From Acetatifactor sp. (lineage in GTDB: Bacteria; Bacillota; Clostridia; Lachnospirales; Lachnospiraceae), in assembly GCA_024695935.1 (NCBI GenBank), contig JAILHH010000023.1:1-64000 (forward strand): 64,000 nucleotides of DNA. The letters run 5' to 3'. The notes beneath the pieces are model-generated. The model was not told the DNA's origin. It made no database searches and worked only from the letters and a program-made list of their open reading frames with translations. The translations under genes were made by a program, and so were the position numbers. Numbering within the stretch: the first letter of the stretch is position 1; the number at the start of each line of letters is the position of its first letter. Shown here one piece after another: positions 36,782 to 44,835 of the stretch.

Positions 36782-36810
36782 ATGATAACACCGTATCAAC
36801 CCCTTGTCAA
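36782..36810 (-). promoter_or_regulatory. Promoter of the alpha-glucoside transporter operon
   Basis: Minus strand TTGACA, 17 bp, TATCAT (-35 at 36805-36810, -10 at 36782-36787). It gives a leader of about 190 nt. Confidence 0.85.
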
Positions 36811-37243
36811 TATAACCGGCCTTTCCAGAATAACCAAAGATTAAAACTTAAAAAGTGGGATTAAAAAGGTTTCTATTGTGCATTATGCATAATTTTTGCT
36901 TGGTTTACAAAACTAATGACATAACTTTAACGCAAAACCTATTGTAAAACCGGAGGCATACCGGCCTCAGGGCTCCCTCTTTTTGCCCCATAGGTAAGTA
37001 ACCTTTGGCCTTTACCCCATGTTTTCCCACTCCACCTGAGTTTTTAACATTTACTAATGAAGAAACTCATTATTTTTGTGCATTTCCACAACTTGTTTTG
37101 CATGATTTTGTCTTATTTTACAATCTTTTGCACTTTTCAGCCCCTTACCTTGTTTTTTATTTTTCAAATTGCTACACTTTTTATCGTTGAGAGACTTCAA
37201 CTCATGATCAGACATTTTTAATAAATACAAAGGAGCAAGTTTT
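36811..37243. other. Intergenic region upstream of nagB
   Basis: About 430 bp without a credible ORF. It contains the palindrome ATTATGCATAAT at 36882-36893, a possible regulator site, and T-rich tracts; the nagB promoter should be here but no convincing -35/-10 pair was found. An AAAGGAG ribosome site precedes nagB. Confidence 0.5.
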
Positions 37244-37984
37244 ATGAAAATATTGGTAGGCGAAGATTACAAGCAGATGAGCCGCAAAGCCGCAAACATC
37301 ATATCTGCACAGATCCTGATGAAACCCGACTGTGTCCTGGGTCTTGCGACAGGTTCAACCCCCATCGGTACTTACGATCAGCTGGTTGACTGGTACAATA
37401 AGGGAGATCTGGATTTCTCAAAGGTAAAGACCATCAACCTTGATGAATATAAGGGACTCGAGCCCACAAACGATCAGAGTTATCGTTACTTTATGAATAC
37501 TCATCTCTTTGACAGAGTAAACATTGACAAGGCTAATACCAATGTTCCCAACGGTCTGGAGCCCGACTCGGCAAAAGCTTGCAATGAATATAATGAAATA
37601 ATCAATAAAAGCGGCGGCATCGACCTTCAGCTTTTAGGTCTTGGACTTAACGGACATATCGGTTTCAACGAGCCCGGATCCGCTTTTGAAAAAGAGACCC
37701 ACTGCGTTGACCTGACAGAGAGCACCATCCAGGCAAACTCCAGATTCTTTGATTCATTTGACAAGGTTCCCAAGCAGGCTTACACCATGGGAATCAAGAC
37801 CATAATGCAGGCAAAGAAGATCGTGGTTGTGGTTAACGGCGCAAATAAAGCTCAGATCGTAAAGGATGCATTCTTTGGTCCCGTTACACCCCTTGTTCCC
37901 GCTTCTGTTCTTCAGCTTCACAACGATGTGACCCTTGTGGGAGACAAAGAGGCTCTCTCACTTGTACTTGACTACGTAAAATAA
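37244..37984 (+). CDS. nagB: Glucosamine-6-phosphate deaminase
   Basis: This 246-residue enzyme turns glucosamine-6-phosphate into fructose-6-phosphate and ammonia, the last step of GlcNAc catabolism. LATGSTPIGTY (34-44) binds phosphate, NLDEYKGL (D67) carries the catalytic Asp, and LGLGLNGHIGFNEPG (H138) the catalytic His. Length is normal for the bacterial non-allosteric form. It is followed 67 bp later by nagA. Confidence 0.97.
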   Translation: MKILVGEDYKQMSRKAANIISAQILMKPDCVLGLATGSTPIGTYDQLVDWYNKGDLDFSKVKTINLDEYKGLEPTNDQSYRYFMNTHLFDRVNIDKANTNVPNGLEPDSAKACNEYNEIINKSGGIDLQLLGLGLNGHIGFNEPGSAFEKETHCVDLTESTIQANSRFFDSFDKVPKQAYTMGIKTIMQAKKIVVVVNGANKAQIVKDAFFGPVTPLVPASVLQLHNDVTLVGDKEALSLVLDYVK

Positions 37985-37991
37985 TAAAAAG

Positions 37992-38029
37992 GGCTTAACA
38001 ATAGATCTAAATGACCTGTTTGTTAAGCC
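37992..38029 (+). other. Hairpin between nagB and nagA
   Basis: A 10-bp stem (GGCTTAACAA/TTGTTAAGCC) with an 18-base loop, then a weak T-tract; a partial terminator or mRNA-stability element. Confidence 0.6.
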
Positions 38030-38051
38030 TCTTATTTATGGAGGTATTTCC

Positions 38052-39212
38052 ATGATCATAAAAAACGGATCGGTATTTACACCGGAAGGTGTTTTTAAAG
38101 ATGTAAATGTTATTACTGAAAAAGATCTGATCAAAAATGTGGACAATAAGCTCTTAACATCATCAGATGATGCAGAGTTTGATGCCACCGGGATGTATGT
38201 GATCCCGGGTCTGACAGATGTTCATTTCCACGGCTGTGCCTGTCAGGACTTTTGTTATGGCACAAGGGAAGCCATAGACACCATAGCTAAATTCGAGTTT
38301 ACACAGGGCGTCACTACCATCCTTCCCACCACCATGACAATATCCGGTGAGAGGCTGGATGGCATATGCGAAGCAGCAGCCTCTTATAAAAAGGAACAGG
38401 TAAACGGCACCGTATCCGATGAAACCGCAGACCTTGTGGGAATTCATATGGAAGGCCCGTATATCAGCAAAAACAAAAAGGGTGCTCAGAACGAAGAATT
38501 CATTGTCCCGGCTTCAAGTTCACAGATCAGAAACTGGATCAAAAAGTCAGAGGGACTGGTAAAACTCATATCCCTTGCTCCCGAAACAGGCGGGGCTATC
38601 GATGTGATAAAGGAATGCGCAGGGGAAGTCAGATTCTCCATCGCCCATACGGAAAGTGATTATGACACTGCCATAAAAGCATTTGAAGCAGGTGCCGATC
38701 ACGTAACTCACCTCTACAATGCGATGCCGCCTTTCACTCACAGAGCTCCCGGTGTCATAGGCGCAGCGGCTGATACAAAAAAGAGTTTTGTGGAGCTTAT
38801 ATGCGACGGAGTTCACATTCATCCCGCTGTTATCAGATCCACCTTCAAGCTCTTTGGAGATGACAGGATGGTACTCATAAGCGACACCATGGAAGCTGCC
38901 GGTATGCCTGACGGCAAATATGCTTTAGGCGGTCAGGACGTATTCGTAAAAGGTTCCCATGCCACACTTGCAGACGGCACATTGGCAGGAAGCGTAACGC
39001 CTCTTTACAAGTGCCTTAAAAATGTGGTTGAATTCGGAATCCCCCTTGAGAGCGCAGTAAAGGCCGCCACTATCAATCCATGTAAAAGTGTTGGCATAGA
39101 CAAGGAATACGGAAGTATCGAAGCAGGCAAAAAAGCCCGTTTCCTCGTCCTTGACAAAAACGATCTCTCAATCAAGGCAGTCATAAAAGGTCAGAACATT
39201 TACATACATTAA
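38052..39212 (+). CDS. nagA: N-acetylglucosamine-6-phosphate deacetylase
   Basis: This 386-residue amidohydrolase removes acetate from GlcNAc-6-phosphate, feeding NagB. The DVHFHG motif (H58, H60), HMEGPYI, the metal His residues in IAHTESD and HLYNAMPPFTHR, and the catalytic Asp in LISDTMEAAGMPDG are all present. GGAGG precedes the ATG. It ends at a strong bidirectional terminator. Confidence 0.97.
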   Translation: MIIKNGSVFTPEGVFKDVNVITEKDLIKNVDNKLLTSSDDAEFDATGMYVIPGLTDVHFHGCACQDFCYGTREAIDTIAKFEFTQGVTTILPTTMTISGERLDGICEAAASYKKEQVNGTVSDETADLVGIHMEGPYISKNKKGAQNEEFIVPASSSQIRNWIKKSEGLVKLISLAPETGGAIDVIKECAGEVRFSIAHTESDYDTAIKAFEAGADHVTHLYNAMPPFTHRAPGVIGAAADTKKSFVELICDGVHIHPAVIRSTFKLFGDDRMVLISDTMEAAGMPDGKYALGGQDVFVKGSHATLADGTLAGSVTPLYKCLKNVVEFGIPLESAVKAATINPCKSVGIDKEYGSIEAGKKARFLVLDKNDLSIKAVIKGQNIYIH

Positions 39213-39229
39213 TAGAACAACATTAAATT

Positions 39230-39256
39230 TTAAGGCCCGGGACTCCCGGGCCTTAA
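39230..39256. terminator. Bidirectional terminator after nagA
   Basis: Perfect 12-bp stem TTAAGGCCCGGG/CCCGGGCCTTAA with a 3-base loop, between convergent nagA and the AraC regulator gene; T-rich on both sides. Confidence 0.9.
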
Positions 39257-39283
39257 ACAGTTTTACACTTTTAAATTTACGTA

Positions 39284-40060
39284 TTATTTAATGGTATTTC
39301 TGTATTCGTTGGCAGACTGCCCGGTCTGGCGCTTAAAGACTCTTGAGAAATGGGCCATATCCAGGAAACCTACCATCTCTGCCACATCTCCTATCCTGAG
39401 GGAAGGATCCTTTAAGAGCTCCTTTGCTTTCTCTATCCTGATATTGTTCAGGATATCCGAAAAACTCTGCTCCTTATATCTGTTTAAGAGTTTGCTCAAA
39501 TGCCACTGGCTTACATATACATGCTCTGCCACATCCTGAAGCTTTAATTTCTCCGTATAATGCTCTTCCATATATTTGAGGGCATTATTTACCAAAAATG
39601 AGCTTGCCTCACTCTCAACGACCTTCTCGTCGCCTTCATCAGTCTGCTCCTCGGAAAATCCCCTATCAGACCCGGTTTTATATATCTCGTCAAGATTTTT
39701 AACCATGGTCTCTACGGCTTCATTCAGTTCATCCATTTTTGAAGGCTTTACGAGAAATCTGGTAACACCAAGTTTAATGGCGCTTCTTGCATATTCAAAA
39801 TCCTGAAAGCCCGTAAGGATCGTAACTTCGGTATCCGGATGGGATGACTTGATGGATGCGATCATGCTGAGACCGTCCATATTTGGCATTCTGATATCGG
39901 AAAAAACAATGTCGGGCTTCTTTTCATTGACAAGCTCCAGCCCTTCAATGCCATTATAGGCGCTTCCGACTATCTCGCAGTTATATTTTTCCCATTTAAT
40001 GCTCCTGGACAATCCCTCCACGATTATGGGTTCATCATCAATGATCACTACTTTGTACAT
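39284..40060 (-). CDS. YesN-type response regulator with AraC DNA-binding domain
   Basis: This 258-residue protein is a receiver domain (D8-D9, phospho-acceptor D55 in FSDIRMPNMDG, K in LVKPSK) plus a C-terminal AraC double HTH (LQDVAEHVYVSQWHLSKLLNRYK and IGDVAEMVGFLDMAHFSRVFKRQTGQSANEYR). It pairs with the YesM-type kinase two genes upstream; the membrane-anchored solute-binding protein lies between. A target among the amino-sugar or chitobiose genes nearby is plausible (inference). Confidence 0.95.
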   Translation of the reverse strand: MYKVVIIDDEPIIVEGLSRSIKWEKYNCEIVGSAYNGIEGLELVNEKKPDIVFSDIRMPNMDGLSMIASIKSSHPDTEVTILTGFQDFEYARSAIKLGVTRFLVKPSKMDELNEAVETMVKNLDEIYKTGSDRGFSEEQTDEGDEKVVESEASSFLVNNALKYMEEHYTEKLKLQDVAEHVYVSQWHLSKLLNRYKEQSFSDILNNIRIEKAKELLKDPSLRIGDVAEMVGFLDMAHFSRVFKRQTGQSANEYRNTIK

Positions 40061-40104
40061 AACAAAACCACACCTTTCCGATTTCCTGTTGTCTGTGTAA
40101 TCTT

Positions 40105-41463
40105 TTATTTAAGTTCCTCACGGTAGACCTTTAAACCTTCTTCCACCGCTGCTGTCACCATCCTGCGTCCCTTGACTATGTCAGTCATTCCGTCAAAGGT
40201 GCTCTTTCTGCAGGCTCCCTTAAAGGTATCCTGAACCGCGGGAGTAAGAGAAGTTGATTTTCTCAGCATCTTTATGGCATCCTGCTCCAGGGAATTGTAA
40301 TTGCTCATGTTTTCAAGATGCTTCTTTTTAAGCACATCCGAAGTGTATTGGGCAAAGCCCTGTATGATCTCATCGGATGTCATATATGATACAAAGCTGA
40401 CAGCCACATCCCTGGCCTTTGGATCCTCCCAGGCTTTTCTGGTGATATAATATCCCATGGACGTACCGCCTATCATATCCGTTGCACTTCTTGCCTCGGT
40501 TCCGGGGACAAAAGTAACTGTAAACTCAGCAAGTTTTTCCTCATCAAGTGACCCGGGATCATTGGGATTTGCCTGGCACTCAGTGACGATGGTGCCCAAC
40601 TTCCATGAGCCGTCCAGCAAAAATGCCGCCTCTCCCCTCATAAACATCATAAAGGTGTCATCATCCGTAGCAGATGTCGTATTCGAGGGAAAATATCCCA
40701 GATCGTATAAAGCCTTTATATTTCTGATGCCATCCACCCAGTCTTTTCCTATCTCATCGGAAGTGCTCTCCGGAATGGTCATATGCTTTTCCACCCCTGT
40801 GTGGTTAAAAATACAATACTCCCACCAATAGTGAGGAATGGAACCTATGGAAACCGCTATGGGAGTGTATCCCGCTCTCTTTATCTTTGCACAGTCAGAG
40901 ATAAAATTCTTCCAGGAGTAATCCTCTCCGGGCACTTCAAGCCCCACCTCCTCAAGCACTGACTTGTTCACATATAAAGCCTCCCAGTAACCATTTACCG
41001 GGATCGCATATATATTGTCATCCACCATTGAAGTGGGAACCTTTTTTTCGTCTATATTTTCCGCAAAATCAGGGTACACCTCTCTTATCTCATCGAGGGA
41101 TACGACCTTTTCCGCATCGATAAAGCTGTCTGCATCCGCCCCCGTAAAAAAGAAGAGCACATCCGGCTCAGAACCGGTCTGAAAATCGTTGATGACCCTG
41201 GTCTTAAAGGTCTCGTCCGACTGGCTGGACATATCACGGACCGTATTTCCTGTTTCCTTTTCCCATGCAGCCACTGCATCGGCATAGGTCTGGGAATTAC
41301 CGTCATTTCCGGCAAAGGTGGTAATCACAGACAAAACATGGCCTGTATCCTTCTTTTCAGGCTTTATTTTGGCAGACCTGACCGCCGAGCCTGTGATAAC
41401 ACCTATTATTGTAAATATCAAAATTACAGCCAAAATCATGGCCACACGGATCTTCTTTTCCAT
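40105..41463 (-). CDS. Membrane-anchored solute-binding protein in a kinase/regulator cluster
   Basis: This 452-residue family 1 solute-binding protein has an N-terminal hydrophobic helix (~8-28) lacking a lipobox Cys, so it is probably an uncleaved anchor. The rest is a complete two-lobe sugar-binding fold (VVSLDEIREVYPDF, IYAIPVNGYWEALYVNKSVLEE, FMMFMRGEAAFLLDGSWKLG). No permease or ATPase gene is adjacent. It lies 12 bp after a YesM-type kinase and 44 bp before its AraC regulator, so its likely role is to present a bound sugar to the kinase. The ligand is unknown. Confidence 0.88.
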   Translation of the reverse strand: MEKKIRVAMILAVILIFTIIGVITGSAVRSAKIKPEKKDTGHVLSVITTFAGNDGNSQTYADAVAAWEKETGNTVRDMSSQSDETFKTRVINDFQTGSEPDVLFFFTGADADSFIDAEKVVSLDEIREVYPDFAENIDEKKVPTSMVDDNIYAIPVNGYWEALYVNKSVLEEVGLEVPGEDYSWKNFISDCAKIKRAGYTPIAVSIGSIPHYWWEYCIFNHTGVEKHMTIPESTSDEIGKDWVDGIRNIKALYDLGYFPSNTTSATDDDTFMMFMRGEAAFLLDGSWKLGTIVTECQANPNDPGSLDEEKLAEFTVTFVPGTEARSATDMIGGTSMGYYITRKAWEDPKARDVAVSFVSYMTSDEIIQGFAQYTSDVLKKKHLENMSNYNSLEQDAIKMLRKSTSLTPAVQDTFKGACRKSTFDGMTDIVKGRRMVTAAVEEGLKVYREELK

Positions 41464-41475
41464 ACTCCTCCAAAA

Positions 41476-43245
41476 TCAGGTTCCCTCATGGATCATTCTG
41501 ATGACTATCCTGCTCACAGTCTCATTGTCACGGTTGCTGGTGATGGTGAGACCGCAGTCGTTTCCATAGATGATCTTGATACGCCTGTTGACATTTCTGA
41601 TACCGAGACTTACGTGGTGCTCATCCTCCATCCTGTCGTCGCAGTTTAGCAGAAAATCGATCTTTTTGCGGTCTTCCTCGCTCATGACTCCGTCATTTAT
41701 TACTTCTATGAACATTTTATCCCACTCATAATAGATCCTGATGGCTACCATTCCGCTTCTGTTGGCTTCCACGCCGTGCTCTACCGCATTTTCCACAATG
41801 GGCTGAATGATGAGAAGCGGTACCTCTATATCGAGAAGGGCGGGATCTATCTCTCTGTATACCTCGAACCTCTCGCCGAATCTCTTCTTTATGATGTGAA
41901 GGTATGCGTCAACATAGGACAATTCCTCACTTAAGGGCACGAACTTTCTCTGCTTTCTGTTCATGGTTGCGGAAAGCATGGTTCCCAAAGCTTCGATCAT
42001 ACCGCTAACATTGTCATTTCCGGCCATTCTGGCCTCCCAGTTTATTATCTCAAGGGTATTGTTCAAAAAATGAGGATTGATCTGGGATTGAAGGGCCATT
42101 ATATTTGCGTTTCTAAGCTCCAGTTCCTCCTTGTAAATAGTCTGGAACTGGTATTCCAGCTTCTTTGACATGTCATTGAAGCTTTCCTTTAAGTACTCAA
42201 ACTCAGTGCTTCCCGGCTCAAACTCCGTGATATATCCGTAGTTTTCGTTTGAGATCTCCTCCGCGCTCTTTATAAGCTCGCCTATGGGCATGGAAATCTT
42301 TCTGTTAAAGAAATAAAAGATCATATATGCCATGGGAATTACAAAAAGCACTATGAGTATCACGATGTAGCGCAGCATCTTGGTCTGTTCCAGCATGCTT
42401 GTCCTTGAGATACTCACGCAAAACCCAAGGGTGGATCTGCCAAAATCAATGGTTTCATAGGAATAATATTTTCCGCCGTTTTTTACATATGCGCACTCCC
42501 AGGGCTTTACATCAGGTACATTGAACCTGGAAAAATTACCGTCCTCGAAAAAAGGAACACCGTTTTCATAGATCTGTATCGCCTCCGCTCCCCAGACACT
42601 GTCAAGAGAACTGAAGGTTGCATCCGCATCCAGTTCTATCACTATGACGCCAAAGGGTATAAAGTTGCTGTCCACCATATTTCTGACCATGTACAGGTGT
42701 CCGTTGTGCCATAGCAGGTCAACCCCCGTATCCAGGTCATCACTCATGTCCAGCACAAACTCTTCGGCAAAATATTTGAAATAATTGATCCTCTGATATG
42801 AGTCGGAGCCTCTGTTGTTTGCAGAGTAGGTGTTATATGTATAATAGATATTCTCGGGGTTTTCCTTCAAAAAAAACATGGTGGCAAGCATATTTGCATT
42901 GTATTTATATTGCTGATTTAAATAATTTGTCACCGAATTATAGAGATTTTGAGAATTGCCTGTGGAAACATATTCACGGTATGCCTCCTCGATAATGCCG
43001 TTATATGTGGCATTTTTTGAGGATGTCCAGATCTCTTCCAGCTTGATGTCGCAGATCTCCACCGCATTTTCCATGGATTCAACGATAGTTTTCTCAAGCT
43101 GTGCAGACAGCATGGATGTGACTACATAGACAAGACCAAAAACAATGACAATAAGGGGCAACAGCCATCCTGCGCCCAGAGTCATCATCATTCGAAAAGA
43201 AAGAGACTTTATTCTCTCGTTCAATACTTTTCTGTTTAACTTCAT
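41476..43245 (-). CDS. YesM-type sensor histidine kinase
   Basis: This 589-residue kinase has two membrane helices (~25-47 and ~291-313) flanking a ~240-residue extracellular sensor (dCache-like by length), then a HAMP-like linker. The His_kinase domain carries LQSQINPHFLNNTLE (His392) and the HATPase domain ends in SLGIRNVNRRIKIIYG. It is first in a cluster with the anchored solute-binding protein and the AraC regulator. A terminator lies just upstream after the pgm gene. Confidence 0.94.
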   Translation of the reverse strand: MKLNRKVLNERIKSLSFRMMMTLGAGWLLPLIVIVFGLVYVVTSMLSAQLEKTIVESMENAVEICDIKLEEIWTSSKNATYNGIIEEAYREYVSTGNSQNLYNSVTNYLNQQYKYNANMLATMFFLKENPENIYYTYNTYSANNRGSDSYQRINYFKYFAEEFVLDMSDDLDTGVDLLWHNGHLYMVRNMVDSNFIPFGVIVIELDADATFSSLDSVWGAEAIQIYENGVPFFEDGNFSRFNVPDVKPWECAYVKNGGKYYSYETIDFGRSTLGFCVSISRTSMLEQTKMLRYIVILIVLFVIPMAYMIFYFFNRKISMPIGELIKSAEEISNENYGYITEFEPGSTEFEYLKESFNDMSKKLEYQFQTIYKEELELRNANIMALQSQINPHFLNNTLEIINWEARMAGNDNVSGMIEALGTMLSATMNRKQRKFVPLSEELSYVDAYLHIIKKRFGERFEVYREIDPALLDIEVPLLIIQPIVENAVEHGVEANRSGMVAIRIYYEWDKMFIEVINDGVMSEEDRKKIDFLLNCDDRMEDEHHVSLGIRNVNRRIKIIYGNDCGLTITSNRDNETVSRIVIRMIHEGT

Positions 43246-43316
43246 CGGTAAACCCTTTATATTTTTTGCGCCGAGCTAAGCCCGTCAGCCACTCCGCTTT
43301 TTTCATAACACAAAAC

Positions 43317-43350
43317 AAGTCCCAAAGCATATTTTAACACTTTGGGACTT
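43317..43350 (-). terminator. Terminator of the chbP-pgm operon
   Basis: 11-bp stem AAGTCCCAAAG/CTTTGGGACTT with a 12-base loop, then TTGTTTTG on the minus strand. Confidence 0.8.
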
Positions 43351-43398
43351 AAATTTATACTTTTTCTTGATATTTAAAATGTCTTTTTAGCCTATGTT

Positions 43399-44808
43399 TC
43401 AAAGTCCGAGGAATTTTTCAAATATATCGGCTACCTTCTTTGCATCAGCAGGTTCGGGCATCTCGCAGAATATTCTGAGAAGAGGCTCCGTACCGGAGAA
43501 TCTGGCGCTTACCCAGCCGCCGTTTGCAAAATAAACCTTGCAGCCGTCCATGTAGGAAATGTGATCAACCTCGAAGGGAAGCTCGGGAACTGCCTTATCC
43601 TCCATGAGAGTTTTGTTCATCTCAGCCTTCTTTGCCGCCGTGAAGTGGTAATCTCTTTCCTCCATATAGATGGATCCGCACTCAGCCTCGATATCCTTGT
43701 AGATCTCAGAGATCTTTTTGCCGGTGACAGCGATCATCTCCACCAAAAGTGCTGCCGCATATACTCCGTCTTTTCCGTTTATGTGACCCTTTACGGTCAG
43801 ACCGCCTGAGGACTCACCGCCGATTATGGCATCGGTCTCTGTCATCTTTGCAGAAACCCACTTGAAACCTACCGGAACCTCATAGCATTTCTCGCCGAAT
43901 TTATCTGCCACCTTGTCAAGCATATGGGTGGTGGTAAGGTTTCTGACAACAGGTCCGTGCCATCCTTTGAATTTAACAAGATAATAATACAGTAATACCA
44001 GAATATCATTGGGATGCAAAAACCTGCCGGTATCATCGATGACACCGATCCTGTCCGCATCACCGTCGGTTGCAAGACCGATATCGCATCCGTTGTCCAG
44101 CACGCAGTTTTGAAGTGCTCGAAGGGTCGTGGCGTTGGGAGCGGGAAGCTTTCCTCCGAAAAGTGTATCATGTCTGTCATGGATGGTATAAACATCGCAT
44201 CTTGTGGTAAGGAGGATGGTCTTTAATGAAGTCTCACTTACACCGTACATAGGGTCGATGGCAACCCTCAAGTTTGCCTTTTTGATTGATTCTACATCCA
44301 CCTTTGTAAGTATGGCATCAAGGTAATCATTCAAAGGATATATTTCCTCGATAAGGCCTTTTTCCTTTGCCTCGTCATAGGAAAGCTCCTTTACATCTTC
44401 AGGCTTAATCTGAGAGATGTATTTTTCGATATCGGCTGTCTGATGCTCATCGGCATCCCTTCCGCCCTTTGTGAACACCTTGATTCCGTTGTAAAGAGCG
44501 GGGTTATGACTTGCTGTGATCATCATACCGTAATCAAAATCATGCACCATTGTATAGTACATGATAAGAGGTGTCGGTGCTGATTTGTTTACGAGGTAGC
44601 CCTTGATACCTTCATATGCAAGGGTCTGTGCAGCCCACTGCATGGCTTCCTTTGACAAAAATCTCTTGTCATATCCGATGACAACCTGTTTTTTCACATT
44701 CTCGGCATTCATTTTGTCAGCCAGGGCTTTTGCCAGGGTCTGAATGTTTGCCTTTGTAAATTCATCTCCGATCACGGCTCTCCAGCCGCCGGTACCAAAC
44801 TTGATCAT
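43399..44808 (-). CDS. Phosphohexomutase next to chitobiose phosphorylase
   Basis: This 469-residue alpha-D-phosphohexomutase carries the phospho-serine in ITASHNPALYNG (S100), the metal loop LATDGDADRIG, the sugar loop GGESSGGLTVKG and the phosphate site ARFSGTEPLLR. It starts 27 bp after the GH94 gene, with AAGGAG upstream. If the GH94 enzyme releases GlcNAc-1-phosphate, this mutase would turn it into GlcNAc-6-phosphate for NagA/NagB. Its length and opening (MIKFGTGGWRAVIG) fit the phosphogluco/phosphomannomutase branch, so glucose or mannose phosphates are alternatives. Confidence 0.88.
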   Translation of the reverse strand: MIKFGTGGWRAVIGDEFTKANIQTLAKALADKMNAENVKKQVVIGYDKRFLSKEAMQWAAQTLAYEGIKGYLVNKSAPTPLIMYYTMVHDFDYGMMITASHNPALYNGIKVFTKGGRDADEHQTADIEKYISQIKPEDVKELSYDEAKEKGLIEEIYPLNDYLDAILTKVDVESIKKANLRVAIDPMYGVSETSLKTILLTTRCDVYTIHDRHDTLFGGKLPAPNATTLRALQNCVLDNGCDIGLATDGDADRIGVIDDTGRFLHPNDILVLLYYYLVKFKGWHGPVVRNLTTTHMLDKVADKFGEKCYEVPVGFKWVSAKMTETDAIIGGESSGGLTVKGHINGKDGVYAAALLVEMIAVTGKKISEIYKDIEAECGSIYMEERDYHFTAAKKAEMNKTLMEDKAVPELPFEVDHISYMDGCKVYFANGGWVSARFSGTEPLLRIFCEMPEPADAKKVADIFEKFLGL

Positions 44809-44835
44809 AACACTTCTCCTTTTCTTTGGGTTGTT

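Noticed and set aside
37100..37243. TTGTTT...TACACT as nagB promoter
   Set aside because: Both boxes are weak and other equally poor pairs occur in this AT-rich stretch.
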